Source: Paracamarosporium sp. OC-R06-R3 (lineage: Eukaryota > Ascomycota > Dothideomycetes > Pleosporales > Didymosphaeriaceae). Taken from it: a DNA stretch of 64,000 nucleotides. Each line of letters starts with the position of its first letter. Within the stretch, counting starts at the first letter, position 1. Positions 1 through 9,995 of the stretch are shown here, piece after piece. Where the stretch lies: the NCBI GenBank assembly GCA_019828545.1, contig JACVRA010000153.1:1-64000 (forward strand). The letters run 5' to 3'. A program made the translations under genes and the position numbers. A model generated the notes under the pieces. That model had not been told where the DNA came from. It saw only the letters and a program-made list of their open reading frames with translations, and did not search any database.

Positions 1-429
1 TTATTAATAAATTACTATAGTTTTTATATTTATACTAAATATTATTGCAACCTAGTGTTGTTAGAAACTAAGTAGTAGAAGATATAAGAGGAGTAGTATT
101 AAATTACCTCTAACCTATAAGCTACTTATTATTATATCCTAGATCTTAAGGACTAATTAGCTGTAGCTAAAGAGAAGAAGTATTATTAGGTATTAAAAGA
201 CATTACTTCTACTAAAGAGTTAGAAGGGTTAAAGTAGGTAATAGATTTAGCTAGTATAACTACTATTATATCCTTACTTTTTAGGCCTTTACTATTTAAA
301 TCTTTATCTAACTTAGGCTAGTTATAGGCTAATCCTTCTTTACTTAATTTTTTTAACTTTTTTTATAATCTTAATGCTATTTTCTTAGCTTTAGGTTTAG
401 GATTATACTTCCTTAAAAGTGTACCTTTG

Positions 430-600
430 TGCATTAGTACTAGAAGTCCTTTAGTAATTCTTTATAGTTTATAAGGTTTTTCTTTAGTTTTTACGTATTA
501 TACTACTTTAGCCATCCTTTTTATAATACTAGATACTTAAGTTAACTATTAATCTTTTATAGGTTCTTAATAGTTTTAATCTCGTACTTATTATTTTCTA
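430..600 (-). pseudogene. Chromodomain remnant at the C-terminus of pol
   Basis: Minus-strand translation near 491-540 reads LKYLVL-stop-KGWLK-stop-YNT-stop. This is the YLVKWKGY...NTWEP chromodomain core in which Trp (TGG) and Gln/Glu codons have become stops. In chromoviruses this domain tethers integration to methylated H3K9 heterochromatin. The reading frame continues with few stops to about position 100, suggesting a C-terminal tail. Confidence 0.7.
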
Positions 601-3600
601 GTTTTAACTAGTTTTTAATTAGAGCATTCTAGGGTATTAATTTTAATAATAATTTATAAAAGGTTAAGTATATTTTAGTTCCTTTTAGTAATTTAAACTT
701 ATTTATAATTAGTTCCTTATTTTCTAGAATTTTAAAGGGTCCTACCTATAGGTAATCTAGTTTCTTACTTTGCTATTTAGTTTTAAGATTTTTTTATAAT
801 AGGAAAACTTTGTCTTTCCTTTTAAAAATTAGTCCCTTAATCCTTTACTTATTTGTATTCTTAAATACTAAGAGGGCCTTACGGGATATCCTATCCTATA
901 GGACTTAGTATAATTCTTTTATTTTTTAAGCCTTTTTTTAGGCTTCTATAGTAGTACTTTCTACGTCTTTAGGGTTCTTATAAGCTACTAGCTTATATCT
1001 ATAGTTAACGTAATGTGGTAAATAGCCTATTATACTTAATTTAGTACTATTATATACTAACTATACTGTTGGCAAGAGTTTAACCTAGTTATCCTACTAC
1101 TTATTTACGTAAAATTATAGGTACTATTTTAATATCTAATTTATACGTTCCGTTTACCTATTTGTTTAAGGATAGAAACTTATTAAGAGCTTTCTTATTA
1201 TCCCTAAAGTACTTATAAACGTATTCTAGTATTTAAATATAAAGAGCTTATCTCTATTTATAATAATTTCGTCTAAGGCGCCGTGCTTTAAGAGAAGTGC
1301 TTTATTAACTTTATAGGCTAGTTTTTCTACTATTATTAATTCTTTTATAGGTATAAACTTGGCTGCTTTTATTAGTTAATCTATAATATTTAATATTATA
1401 TCGTATATCCTATTTAACTCTAGTTATAGTAATACTAGAAGCTTTATTATAAAGTCTATTATTACACTTAACTATAGTTGTTTTAGTAGTAGTAAGGGTT
1501 ATAATAATCTATAGGGCTTATATCTCTTAGACTTATTTTTATAATAAGTTAAATAGTTGTCTAATACCTTTTTAACTACCTCTTTAAGTTTAGGTATAGT
1601 ATATTTATTTATAATCTAATATATTATTTCCTTAATACTAGGGTATCCTTATTCCCTTACCTTATAAAGCTTTTTTATTAAAAAGTCTTTTTATTCCTTT
1701 TAGACTATCTATCTTTACTAATAGTCTTTTCTATTAAATTCTATTTAATAGAAGTCGTATTCCTCCCTTTATTCTATAGAGAGTTAAGTATAGTCTTAAA
1801 AGTTATTTACTTTTAAACTTTAGTATTATATAGTAGCTACTTTTTATACCTCTATTTTTCTTACTTTCTTATCTAGGTTTATCTAATAGTATTATTCTTT
1901 TAGCTAGTTGTATTAAAGTATACTATCTTAAGTTATCTTTAGTATTATATACTATTTTATAGGTCCTTTCTCTATAAGGTCTAGTCTTTAGCTTAGGGTA
2001 TTTACTACTTTATTAGAAGTTCCTAGTTAATAGTAAATCTTAAAGTTAAAGTTTATAAAAAGTTTTACCTATTATACTTATTATTAATTTAATTTCTTAG
2101 TTATAGTAAAACTTATTAGATTTTAGTAGTCTATCTAGACTTTAATTTAATATAGTATATCTATATACTATACTTTCTATTATTTAAAGGCATCTATTAT
2201 TACTAGTAGTTCCTTATTATAAATATTATAGTTTAGTTCTACTCTTAAGAACTTCTATAAATAGTAGAATACTAGTCTTTATTTCCCATCTTTATATAAT
2301 TAGAAAAGTATTACTTTAAGTATATAGTCTAAAGTATCTATTTCTATATATATCCTTCTTTTAAAGTTGTATATTTATAATAATAGATTTATAAGGAATC
2401 TTACTTTTAGTTTCTTAAATATTTTCTAGGCTTTTAGTTTAAAGCCTTTCTATTAATCTTTTTTTATAAGTTCCGTTATTAGTGCTATAATCTTAGAGTA
2501 GTCCTTAATAAATTTATAGTAGAAGTTAGTAAACCTTAGAAAGGATTAAATATCCTTTACTAACTTAAGTTCCTATTATTTCTATACAGCGGCTACCTTC
2601 TTGGGGTTTATAAATACGCCTTTTTTTAAAATTATAAATTCTAGGTACTCTATTTTAGTAACGTAAAATTTATATTTTTCTAAATAGAGAAGTAACCTAT
2701 ACTTTTTTATTTTCTTAAGTACTTTTTTTATATATTCTTAGTACTCCTTTAGAGTTCCTATAGAGTAGATAAGTATATTATTAAAATAGACTATATAGAA
2801 TATATCTAAATATTTATATAGTACTTTATTAATTAACGCCTAGAATATTATAGGTACGTTAATTAATCTAAAGGGTATAATCGTATACTTATATAATTTA
2901 TATTAAGTCCTAAATATAGTTTTCTATTCTTTACCCTTGGCTATTTATATATAGTAATACCTATTATATATATTAAACTTTATAAACTACTTAGCTCCTC
3001 TAAGCCTATCTATTAATTCTATAATAAGTAGTAGGGGGTATTAGTTTTTTACTATAGCATTATTTAATTATTTATAATTTATATAAAGTCGTAGTTTACT
3101 ATTCTTCTTTAGTATCTAAAGGATTAAGAATACGGCTAGACTTTTACTTTTCTATATAAACTATTTACTTAAGTTCTTTTGTAGGTACTCCTATAGCTCC
3201 TTTTTTTAATTTATAGACATTAGCCTTAGCTATTCTAGTTATAGTTTTATACCTTCTTTTAGAGGTATTTTATAATCCTATTTTTAGTATTTTAGTAAGA
3301 CTTTTTCTTCTCTTTCCTTAAAGAGTTCCGTATACTCCTTATATTCTGGCGGAATATTCTTAGGTGTAGGTATTACTTAAAGATTTAATCTTTATATCTA
3401 TATTACTTTAGTATTCTAAGGTTTCCTTTATAGAAGTCTTGCTATCTTAACTCCTAAGATTTCTTAAATGTTTTTACTTATTTTAGGGAATACTCTCTTA
3501 GCTTATTCCTTTTAGGGCTGTCTTACTCTATTAATTACTAGTATAGCTTATCTAGTTATAATTATTTATTTCTTTTAGTCTATTACTAGGTTATATTACT

Positions 3601-4929
3601 TAAGTTAATTATATCTTATAATTACTTCTATAGTTCCTATTTATAGTATAGTAAACTAGTGTCGGCTCTTAAATCTATTAAGATATATTAATAGAGGTAG
3701 GGTTTTTAACTATAGATATTTTTTTTTATACTCTTTTAATAGCGTTTCGTCTACTATCTTTAACCTAACTAGCTAGTCTTTCTTTTAATAAGGTAATCTT
3801 AGCCTTTTAATTATATCTTTAAAGATTAGGTATTCTATTACTCCTAGGTTAATTAATGCCGTTACTTAAAATCCTCTAATTATAATAGTCCTAATTAGCT
3901 ATAAGTTTTTATTTAAGTTTTTTATAATATATTTTGCTATTATCCTGCCTTTACTAGTCTAGCCTTTGGCCTAGTAGCCTTTTAGTTTTTTAACTATATA
4001 CTAGTTAAATATTCTACTCTTCTCTAGAAGTTTATAAAATACTTAGTCTTATAATAGTTTTTAGTTTATTTAAGTTATTTTATTTCTTTTACTCCTTTTA
4101 TACTATGCCTAGTATAATTTTCTATTAGGCATTTCTATCTACGTAAGTCTTAGTATTCTTATTTTAAGGCTTTAGTAATGGCTACTTTTTTTTCTATTAA
4201 GTATTTTAAGTATTCTTCCTACTTATAGTTCCTTTAGTCTAGTGTTATATAAACTAGGTTAGTCTATAGTAGGCACTTCTATAGGTTATATATATATAGT
4301 ATAAAGAGGATATTATCTTTTAATTCTATTAGCTATATTTTTACTATATATTTTTAATTCTAGTATAGTAGACACTTTTATATATAGTACTTAACCTATC
4401 TTAAGTATATATACTACTTAGTCTAATCTTTTAAGTAGTAGACGTAGTATAGTTAAATTTTATATTTATTAGTTTATAGCCTTCTATAGTTTTTATTACT
4501 TAGTGTCTTAGTAATTAACTTTTTTTCTATTTTATAAATATTATATATATCTAAGGTATAGTTCTACTATTTAATCTTATTATAGTTAGATTTTATTTAT
4601 ATTTATTAAACTAGTATAGATACGGTTTCTTAGCGTCCTTTAGTTTACTTATATATTTTCTAAGGCTTAAGCCTTATAATTTTAATCTTCTTTTAGTATT
4701 TTTTTATTATATAATTCTTCTATTTATATATCTAGTAGACTTTCTATAGGATTTATATAGTAATCTTGTCTTTTATAGTTTCCGTCTACGTTTCTTATTA
4801 AAGATCTTTAGCTATTATAGCTTTCTAGCCTATAAGTTCCTAGGGCTCTTTAGACTTAGGTTTATAGGGTAGTAGTAGTATTCTTAGCCTTAAGTTTACT
4901 ATCCTTACTTTTATAATTCTTATATATTT

Positions 4930-5780
4930 CTTATTTTTAGCCTAATTTTTTAAATAATCTACTTTAAAGTATCCTTTCTCTTTATACGTTAGACATGCCC
5001 TATTATAGTAGCATTTCTATCTTTTTTTTTATATATTAAAGTCTTATTTATCCTTTTTCTAGAATTTATTTTGTTTTTAGTTTTAAGCTTTATCTACTAT
5101 AATAATGTCTCTATCTTTGTCTTAGTATTTTTATCTTTTTAGAGTATTAACTTTAATTATTATAGTTTCTTAAAAGCCCTTCCGTTTTTCCTAGTATTAT
5201 TTATATAGCTAATTGTTAATCTTAATTAATACCTTAATTAAGTCTTTTAGATCTTTAGGTTTAGTATAGTATATAAGTTCATCCTTAACTACTTCTTTTA
5301 GTCTATTATAGTAGGCTAATTAGAGTAGGTCGTTATCTTATTTAATCTTATTCTATAGTTATTTAAATACTATAGTATATTTTCTTACTAAGCTAGTTTA
5401 CTTTAGGTATTAGATTTATTATTCTACCTATTTTCTTTTATTAACTTCTTTAAATATTATTTTAATCTTTTCTTTATAGGTCTTCTAGTCCTTAAAGGTT
5501 TTCTATGTTTTAAAAGAGTAGTTCTTAAGTATACTATCTTTCTTTAGATAGTCGTCTACTAGGGGTTGCATCTACTTAATAGCGTTGCTAGTTATATATA
5601 TACCTACTACTAGGATCTTATTAGCGTCTATACTAATCTTATAGTTGTGTGTATATAGTTCTACGTTTGTTAAAAATAGTTTAAACTTAGACGGCGTTCT
5701 ATTAAACAGCTTAGAGATCTTAAAAGTCCCTTTTTAAGTCCTAGGTCCTAGGTCCTAGGCCTGTACTTGCGTTATTACCT
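4930..5780 (-). pseudogene. gag remnant of the gypsy element (capsid-like segment and zinc knuckle)
   Basis: Minus-strand translation gives a capsid-like stretch near 5480-5720 (e.g. PSKFKLFLTNVELYTHNYK) followed near 4940-5016 by a retroviral-type CX2CX4HX4C knuckle. The knuckle has lost ligands through G-to-A and C-to-T changes. Several in-frame stops are present. It precedes the RT and integrase remnants in the same orientation. Confidence 0.7.
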
Positions 5781-6049
5781 ACGTTAGCTATTCTTTTAGC
5801 TGCTGGATTACATTAGCCTATTAGGCTATTACTATAGCTATATTTATTGTTGGCCCGGAAGTAGAGCTTCCCGTAGCGGCCTAAGATACTTATAAACTTA
5901 ACAGTGTTGCTATTATTTCCAACGTTAGGTAGTTAAAGTGTTAATAGGGTATACTATATACCTAGTTTAATCTATACTAAGGCAGTAGGGTTTACTTATA
6001 GCGGGGCCTATAGGGCTTTAGTAATAGAAAGTAGTTTAGCAACAAAGGT

Positions 6050-6497
6050 TGTTAAGCTCTAATTAAGTATTAAGGATACTTAATAATATATTAAGAGAAA
6101 ACTAATTATTCTTATATAAAAGAATTACTTAATTAAAGAGTTAAAATACAATTTAAGTTAACTACGAAGAATAGGAAAAGTATAGAGATCCTCCTAGACT
6201 ATATACTAGTCGTTCTATTCTTTATCCTTATCCTGTTTTGTCCGTAATCCCTCTTGGCCTTCCCTTTTAAAGGGAGCACTATCTTGCTCTGTTGTGTATC
6301 CTGGTTTTTAGTGGATTATAGTCACGTAGTGCGCTCTATCGCTTAGCCCTGTTCTTAGCGGATTAGGGTTACGTGATTCTGGCTAACTTATCCTGCCCCG
6401 TAGGGTTCCTTTGTCGTCTGGATCGGCGTTGGGGCCTCCGGCCTCTAGTACCTCATAAGTGCTATCCTATAGCCCTTGGTTCCTTGTGCTTGTAACA
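6050..6497 (-). repeat. 5' LTR of the gypsy element
   Basis: A 448-bp segment is bounded on the plus strand by TGTTAAGC at 6050 and GCTTGTAACA ending at 6497, i.e. the short inverted termini TGTTA...TAACA typical of LTRs. It lies directly upstream, in minus orientation, of the gag remnant. Its middle (about 6200-6490) is much richer in GC than everything around it. A target-site duplication cannot be tested because the partner LTR is not in the window. No convincing tRNA primer-binding site was found just inside it. Confidence 0.6.
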
Positions 6498-6503
6498 GTA
6501 TTC

Positions 6504-6528
6504 TATTAGGGCCTAATAGGCCCTAATA
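6504..6528. repeat. Perfect 25-bp hairpin next to the LTR
   Basis: Arms TATTAGGGCCTA and TAGGCCCTAATA are exact reverse complements of 12 bp around a single A. It starts 6 bp outside the LTR terminus. Function unknown. It could be part of an older insertion. Confidence 0.7.
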
Positions 6529-7229
6529 TTTTATATAGAGTAAAAATAGATACTCTTTACCTATCTATATAATACTTAATTTAAAAGTTATAATATTAAA
6601 GTTTAATATAAGGCTATATACTCTATTACCTTATACTATATATATAGGCTAGTAAATAGGTAGGGTATATTTAAAGGTTAAGTAGAGGTTAAGTTTAAAG
6701 TAGTCTAAGTATAAATAGAATTAAGGTTAAATTAATTAAACCTTAAGTAGAGGTAGAATAGAAATAGTTAAAATATTAAATAAAAATAAAATAAAAATAG
6801 TTAAAGTATTAAATAAAGGTAAGATAAGTATACCTACTAAGTTATTTATAAATAATTATTTAATTATAAAGTTTTATTATAGTATTATTATTTAGAATAT
6901 ATTTAAAATATATATTTTTATTTAATAAGACTTATTTTAACTCTATTATATAAGACTCTACCTTTACCTAATATATTAATAACCCCTACCTAACCCCTAC
7001 CTAAAAAAAGTATTAAAAATCTAGGTAGGGGTTAGGTAGGGGTTAAGTAGTCTTACGTAAGACTCCTACCCTAACTTAACTCCTACCTATTTGCCAGCCT
7101 ATATACGTGATAGTACGTGGCAGTTGTAAATACTAAGTAATACCCTAAAATTTAGGTCTTAATTAACGCTTATAAAGTAGAGGATTTAGAGGTATATAAA
7201 TAGTTTACTATCTAGTATAGTTAATACCT
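6529..7229. other. AT-rich non-coding stretch between transposon remnants
   Basis: Apart from the inverted repeat described separately, this is AT-rich sequence with short internal repeats (for example two copies of ATAGTTAAA[AG]TATTAAATAAA near 6760-6815). No open frame or recognisable protein remnant was seen. Confidence 0.6.
6980..7064. repeat. Large inverted repeat plus adjacent 16-bp palindrome
   Basis: Two exact 23-bp arms (6980-7002 and 7023-7045) enclose a 20-bp AT-rich loop. Each arm is itself a direct repeat of a TAACCCCTACC-type unit. Immediately beyond lies the perfect palindrome AGTCTTACGTAAGACT (7049-7064), then more CTACCCTAACTTAACTCCTACC-like sequence. A MITE end or decayed telomere-like repeat is possible. 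No coding potential. Confidence 0.75.
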
Positions 7230-7562
7230 TTAAGAAGATAGCAAAGGGCGCAGCAATAATAGTATACAAGCTAGTGTTAATACAAAAATAGATTGCTAAG
7301 CTTTAAGCTACTAACAAGGCTGCCACACGACGTAAATCGTATAAAAGAAAGCGTATACAGCGTAAGGAAGTTCTAATAGCTAAAGAAGGCCTACGGCTAG
7401 CTACTCTAAAAGACTTTACAGCACGTAGTAATAGGAAAAAGGCAAAGAAGAGGGTATACACTAATAGAGGCAAATTAACTCAACGGCGCTATAGACGCTG
7501 CAGTTAGCCTAAGTATAATAGAACAACCTATAAGCAGCCTATAGAAGTAGATTCTAAGTAGA
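7230..7562 (+). pseudogene. C-terminal relic of a pogo/Fot1-like DDE transposase
   Basis: One plus-strand frame reads about 110 codons with two internal stops (TAG and TAA, consistent with CAG/CAA mutated by RIP). It begins KKIAKGAAIIVYKLVLIQ, passes a basic KAKKR stretch and ends in a decayed RRCxxCxxxGHNxxTC-type knuckle. This matches the tail of fungal pogo/Fot1 (DDE_1) transposases: GAxxxAHELxLLQ, basic linker, C-terminal zinc knuckle. The catalytic core and terminal inverted repeats are not recognisable. It marks the edge of the AT-rich block and is less heavily mutated than the gypsy element. Confidence 0.75.
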
Positions 7563-7778
7563 TTGTACTATTACAATTTTTTATAGTAATTTATAGTGAT
7601 TCTATACTATCGTGTATAGTTTAGATTTTGGTGGGGGCTTGGCAGAGTGATGCACTCGCTTATCAAGTACGTTAATAGTCTTTAGGGTTCAAGTGCAAAT
7701 GTGGCTTAGCATAGAGCCCCACATGTACCGAGGTCCAGACGTAAATACGTAAAAAATCATTCCCATCCTTTGCGTCCA

Positions 7779-9550
7779 ATGTCGCTCTACTACGAGGCCG
7801 CGGCCGTCCTTGCAAAACCCGGAAATGCTGGTGGTTCCCTCAAATCAAGGATATACAAGAACAAGGACTTGAAGACTTCGCCCGCGCAGCTATTCGCCCT
7901 GATCAGCGAAACGTCGAAATGGTCCCTGGTGCTGAAGGATGTCATTGAGAGGTGCGGGCTATTGGGGGAGGAGAAAAAGGTTAGTATTGCGCATGCGCTG
8001 TCAACGCGAGGGTTGCTAATTGCGTATAGCTGACTCCAATCCTCGCGCTCCTCCTTACGCATGACCTCCTCCTGTCAAAGAGTGGCGTGGCCGCGCATGC
8101 GAACCATGTCCTGAAGCTGGCCATCTCGAGACACAAAGCCCGGTTAAGCGCCGAGCTCACGAAAGCACGAATACGCCGCGGTTATGCCACATTAGACGCC
8201 CTGCGACAGGCAGTCGACCTCGGAGAGCTGGATGAAAGCAAAGAATTGTCAAAGAAGGCGCACAAGCACCCGCGATGGGTGCGCATAAACACGATACAGA
8301 CGAGCATGGCGGATCAATTGGCCACCACCTTTTCCGAGTACGAGAAGGTCAACAGCATCCGAGAGGTACTGCTAGCATCCGCGGCGACGAAGATATACTT
8401 TGAGGACACTCACATTCCCAATCTGCTTGCTCTCCCACCCAGAGCCGATCTGAGCAAGACATTGGCGTACGCAAATGGAGCCATCATATTTCAAGACAAG
8501 GCCTCATGCTTTCCTGCCTATCTTCTGGATATGGGACCGGATGACGGGGATGCGGTAGATGGATGCGCTGCGCCGGGAAACAAGACAACACACTTAGCTG
8601 CGATAGTGTCCGAGAGAAAGATGCATGCCAAGCGACAAAAGGTGTTTGCATATGAAAGAGACAAGTTCAGAGCTACAACGCTACAGAAAATGGTCAAGTG
8701 CGCTTCAGCGGGCTCGATGGTAACAATTAAGGCAGGGACAGACTTCTTGTCAGCGAACCCAGATTCTGAAGAATTTGCAAATGTCGGCGCGATCCTGCTG
8801 GACCCAAGCTGTTCAGGGAGCGGTATTGTCGGAAGAGACGATGCAATCAAGATGCATTTGCCGAATCCAGCTGTGGGTAGTAATCTTGTCGCTACAGGCA
8901 AGAAGGACAAGAAGCGGAGGAGAGATCACAGTATGTCTCAAGATGATGACGGCACGACCTTGACCATGGGCCTGGATGACACGCTACCGGAAGAAACCCC
9001 TATTGAAGGCCAGCTTGCTGAGAGGCTCACTGCGCTGTCGACCTTTCAACTACACATCCTCACGCACGCAATGCGCTTCCCCAAGGCGCGCAAGATCACT
9101 TATTCGACTTGCTCTATTCACTTTGAAGAAAACGAGGGAGTTGTTTTCCGAGCCCTGGCATCGGCGATTGCTAAAGAACGAGGCTGGAAGATTGTACCTA
9201 GGGAACAGCAAGTGCAAGGCTTGAGGGTCTGGGAGAAAAGAGGTATTTGGGAAAATGGGAAGGTGGCTGTCGAGATCGACTTGAATCACGAAAAGAAAGA
9301 AGAGATATGCAATGCCTGTATACGATGTGCGAAGGGTACATTAGAAGGTACGATGGGTTTCTTTGTTGCTGCTTTCATTCGAGACTCTGCAGCTTTACTT
9401 GGAGGCGCTACACTAGGCGATAGCGTCGCTCAGGATGTTGGAGACGAATGGAACGGATTTAGCGATGAGGACGGGATTAAGACTGCGACTCATCTGCAGC
9501 ATGTCGCGCCCTGTTCCTCTAAACGTGCAAGGAAAAAGAGGAAGCGATGA
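7779..9550 (+). CDS. RCM1: 25S rRNA m5C methyltransferase, Rcm1/NSUN5 family
   Basis: Two exons, 7779-7979 and 8030-9550, separated by a 50-bp intron (GTTAGT...TATAG, branch GCTAAT), give a 573-residue protein. It begins MSLYYEAAAVL, as Rcm1/NSUN5 proteins do; an earlier in-frame start would be non-ATG. The N-terminal region binds RNA. The Rossmann methyltransferase core shows the SAM-binding motif DGCAAPGNKTTHLAA, the motif IV LDPSCSGSG with one catalytic Cys, and the motif VI YSTCSIHFEENE with the second Cys. The C-terminus is basic (KRARKKRKR), suiting nucleolar location. The family methylates a conserved cytosine of large-subunit rRNA. The gene starts about 220 bp from the transposon relic, so its promoter abuts heterochromatin. 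Confidence in the family is high. Confidence 0.93.
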
Positions 9551-9995
9551 AGTACGAGGAAGATGAACGGGGGAACGAGATGTAGGGGGTGATGCACTTG
9601 CGCAGGGATATCTGTCGAGTGAATTGGGTTAGACAATGTATCGGCAGCCTACATCTGCAAGCTTCACGGCATCTAACACCTTCGATCTTTGTTGAAGAAG
9701 GCAAGAACAGGTACATAAAACAGATAGTGGTGCTGACCGTATGCTAATTAGCTATACCTCATAGCAGGAACACTCAAGCCTTCCTTACATGACACCTTCC
9801 CTCCTGCGATAAATGCCTTCCTTCATAGTAGTGTTTAGCAAGCACGCTGACCCGAAATCTCGTAGAGGGTAATGGCCTGGGAATTTCTATTTACAATTGA
9901 GCGAGACACTGTCTGACAACACCATCATCATTGGGAGGCTTGTGCAACATCAATCCATACGCTTTCAGTTAGCCCACATCTAACATCTCCACTAT
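9551..9995. other. Intergenic, 3' end of RCM1 and promoter of the SRA-YDG gene
   Basis: Nothing recognisable beyond presumed untranslated and promoter sequence. Confidence 0.5.

Larger units (their letters stand above)
1..6497 (-). mobile_element. RIP-degraded Ty3/gypsy chromovirus (LTR retrotransposon), truncated by window edge
   Basis: On the minus strand the ghost of a whole gag-pol can be read despite many stops. A gag segment lies near 5480-5720. A zinc knuckle lies near 4940-5016, where three of four metal ligands have become Tyr (CLTYKEKGYFKVDY). Reverse transcriptase shows a PxxFxALINKV remnant at 2822-2854 and the catalytic YxDD changed to YFNN at 2777-2788. Integrase shows a KPYxLLxPL...IIDFI block at 1441-1525. 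A chromodomain (LKYLVL-stop-KGW) lies near 430-600. The order gag-RT-IN-chromodomain is that of Ty3/gypsy chromoviruses. Damage is almost all G:C to A:T (D to N, H to Y, W and Q to stop), the signature of RIP. TpA is abundant and CpA/TpG is depleted. The left LTR is not seen and probably lies outside the window. The element cannot encode anything. Confidence 0.9.

Noticed and set aside
1..6497. CRISPR-like or centromeric interpretation of the AT-rich block
   Set aside because: No regular repeat-spacer structure; identifiable gypsy domains with RIP-type mutations explain it.
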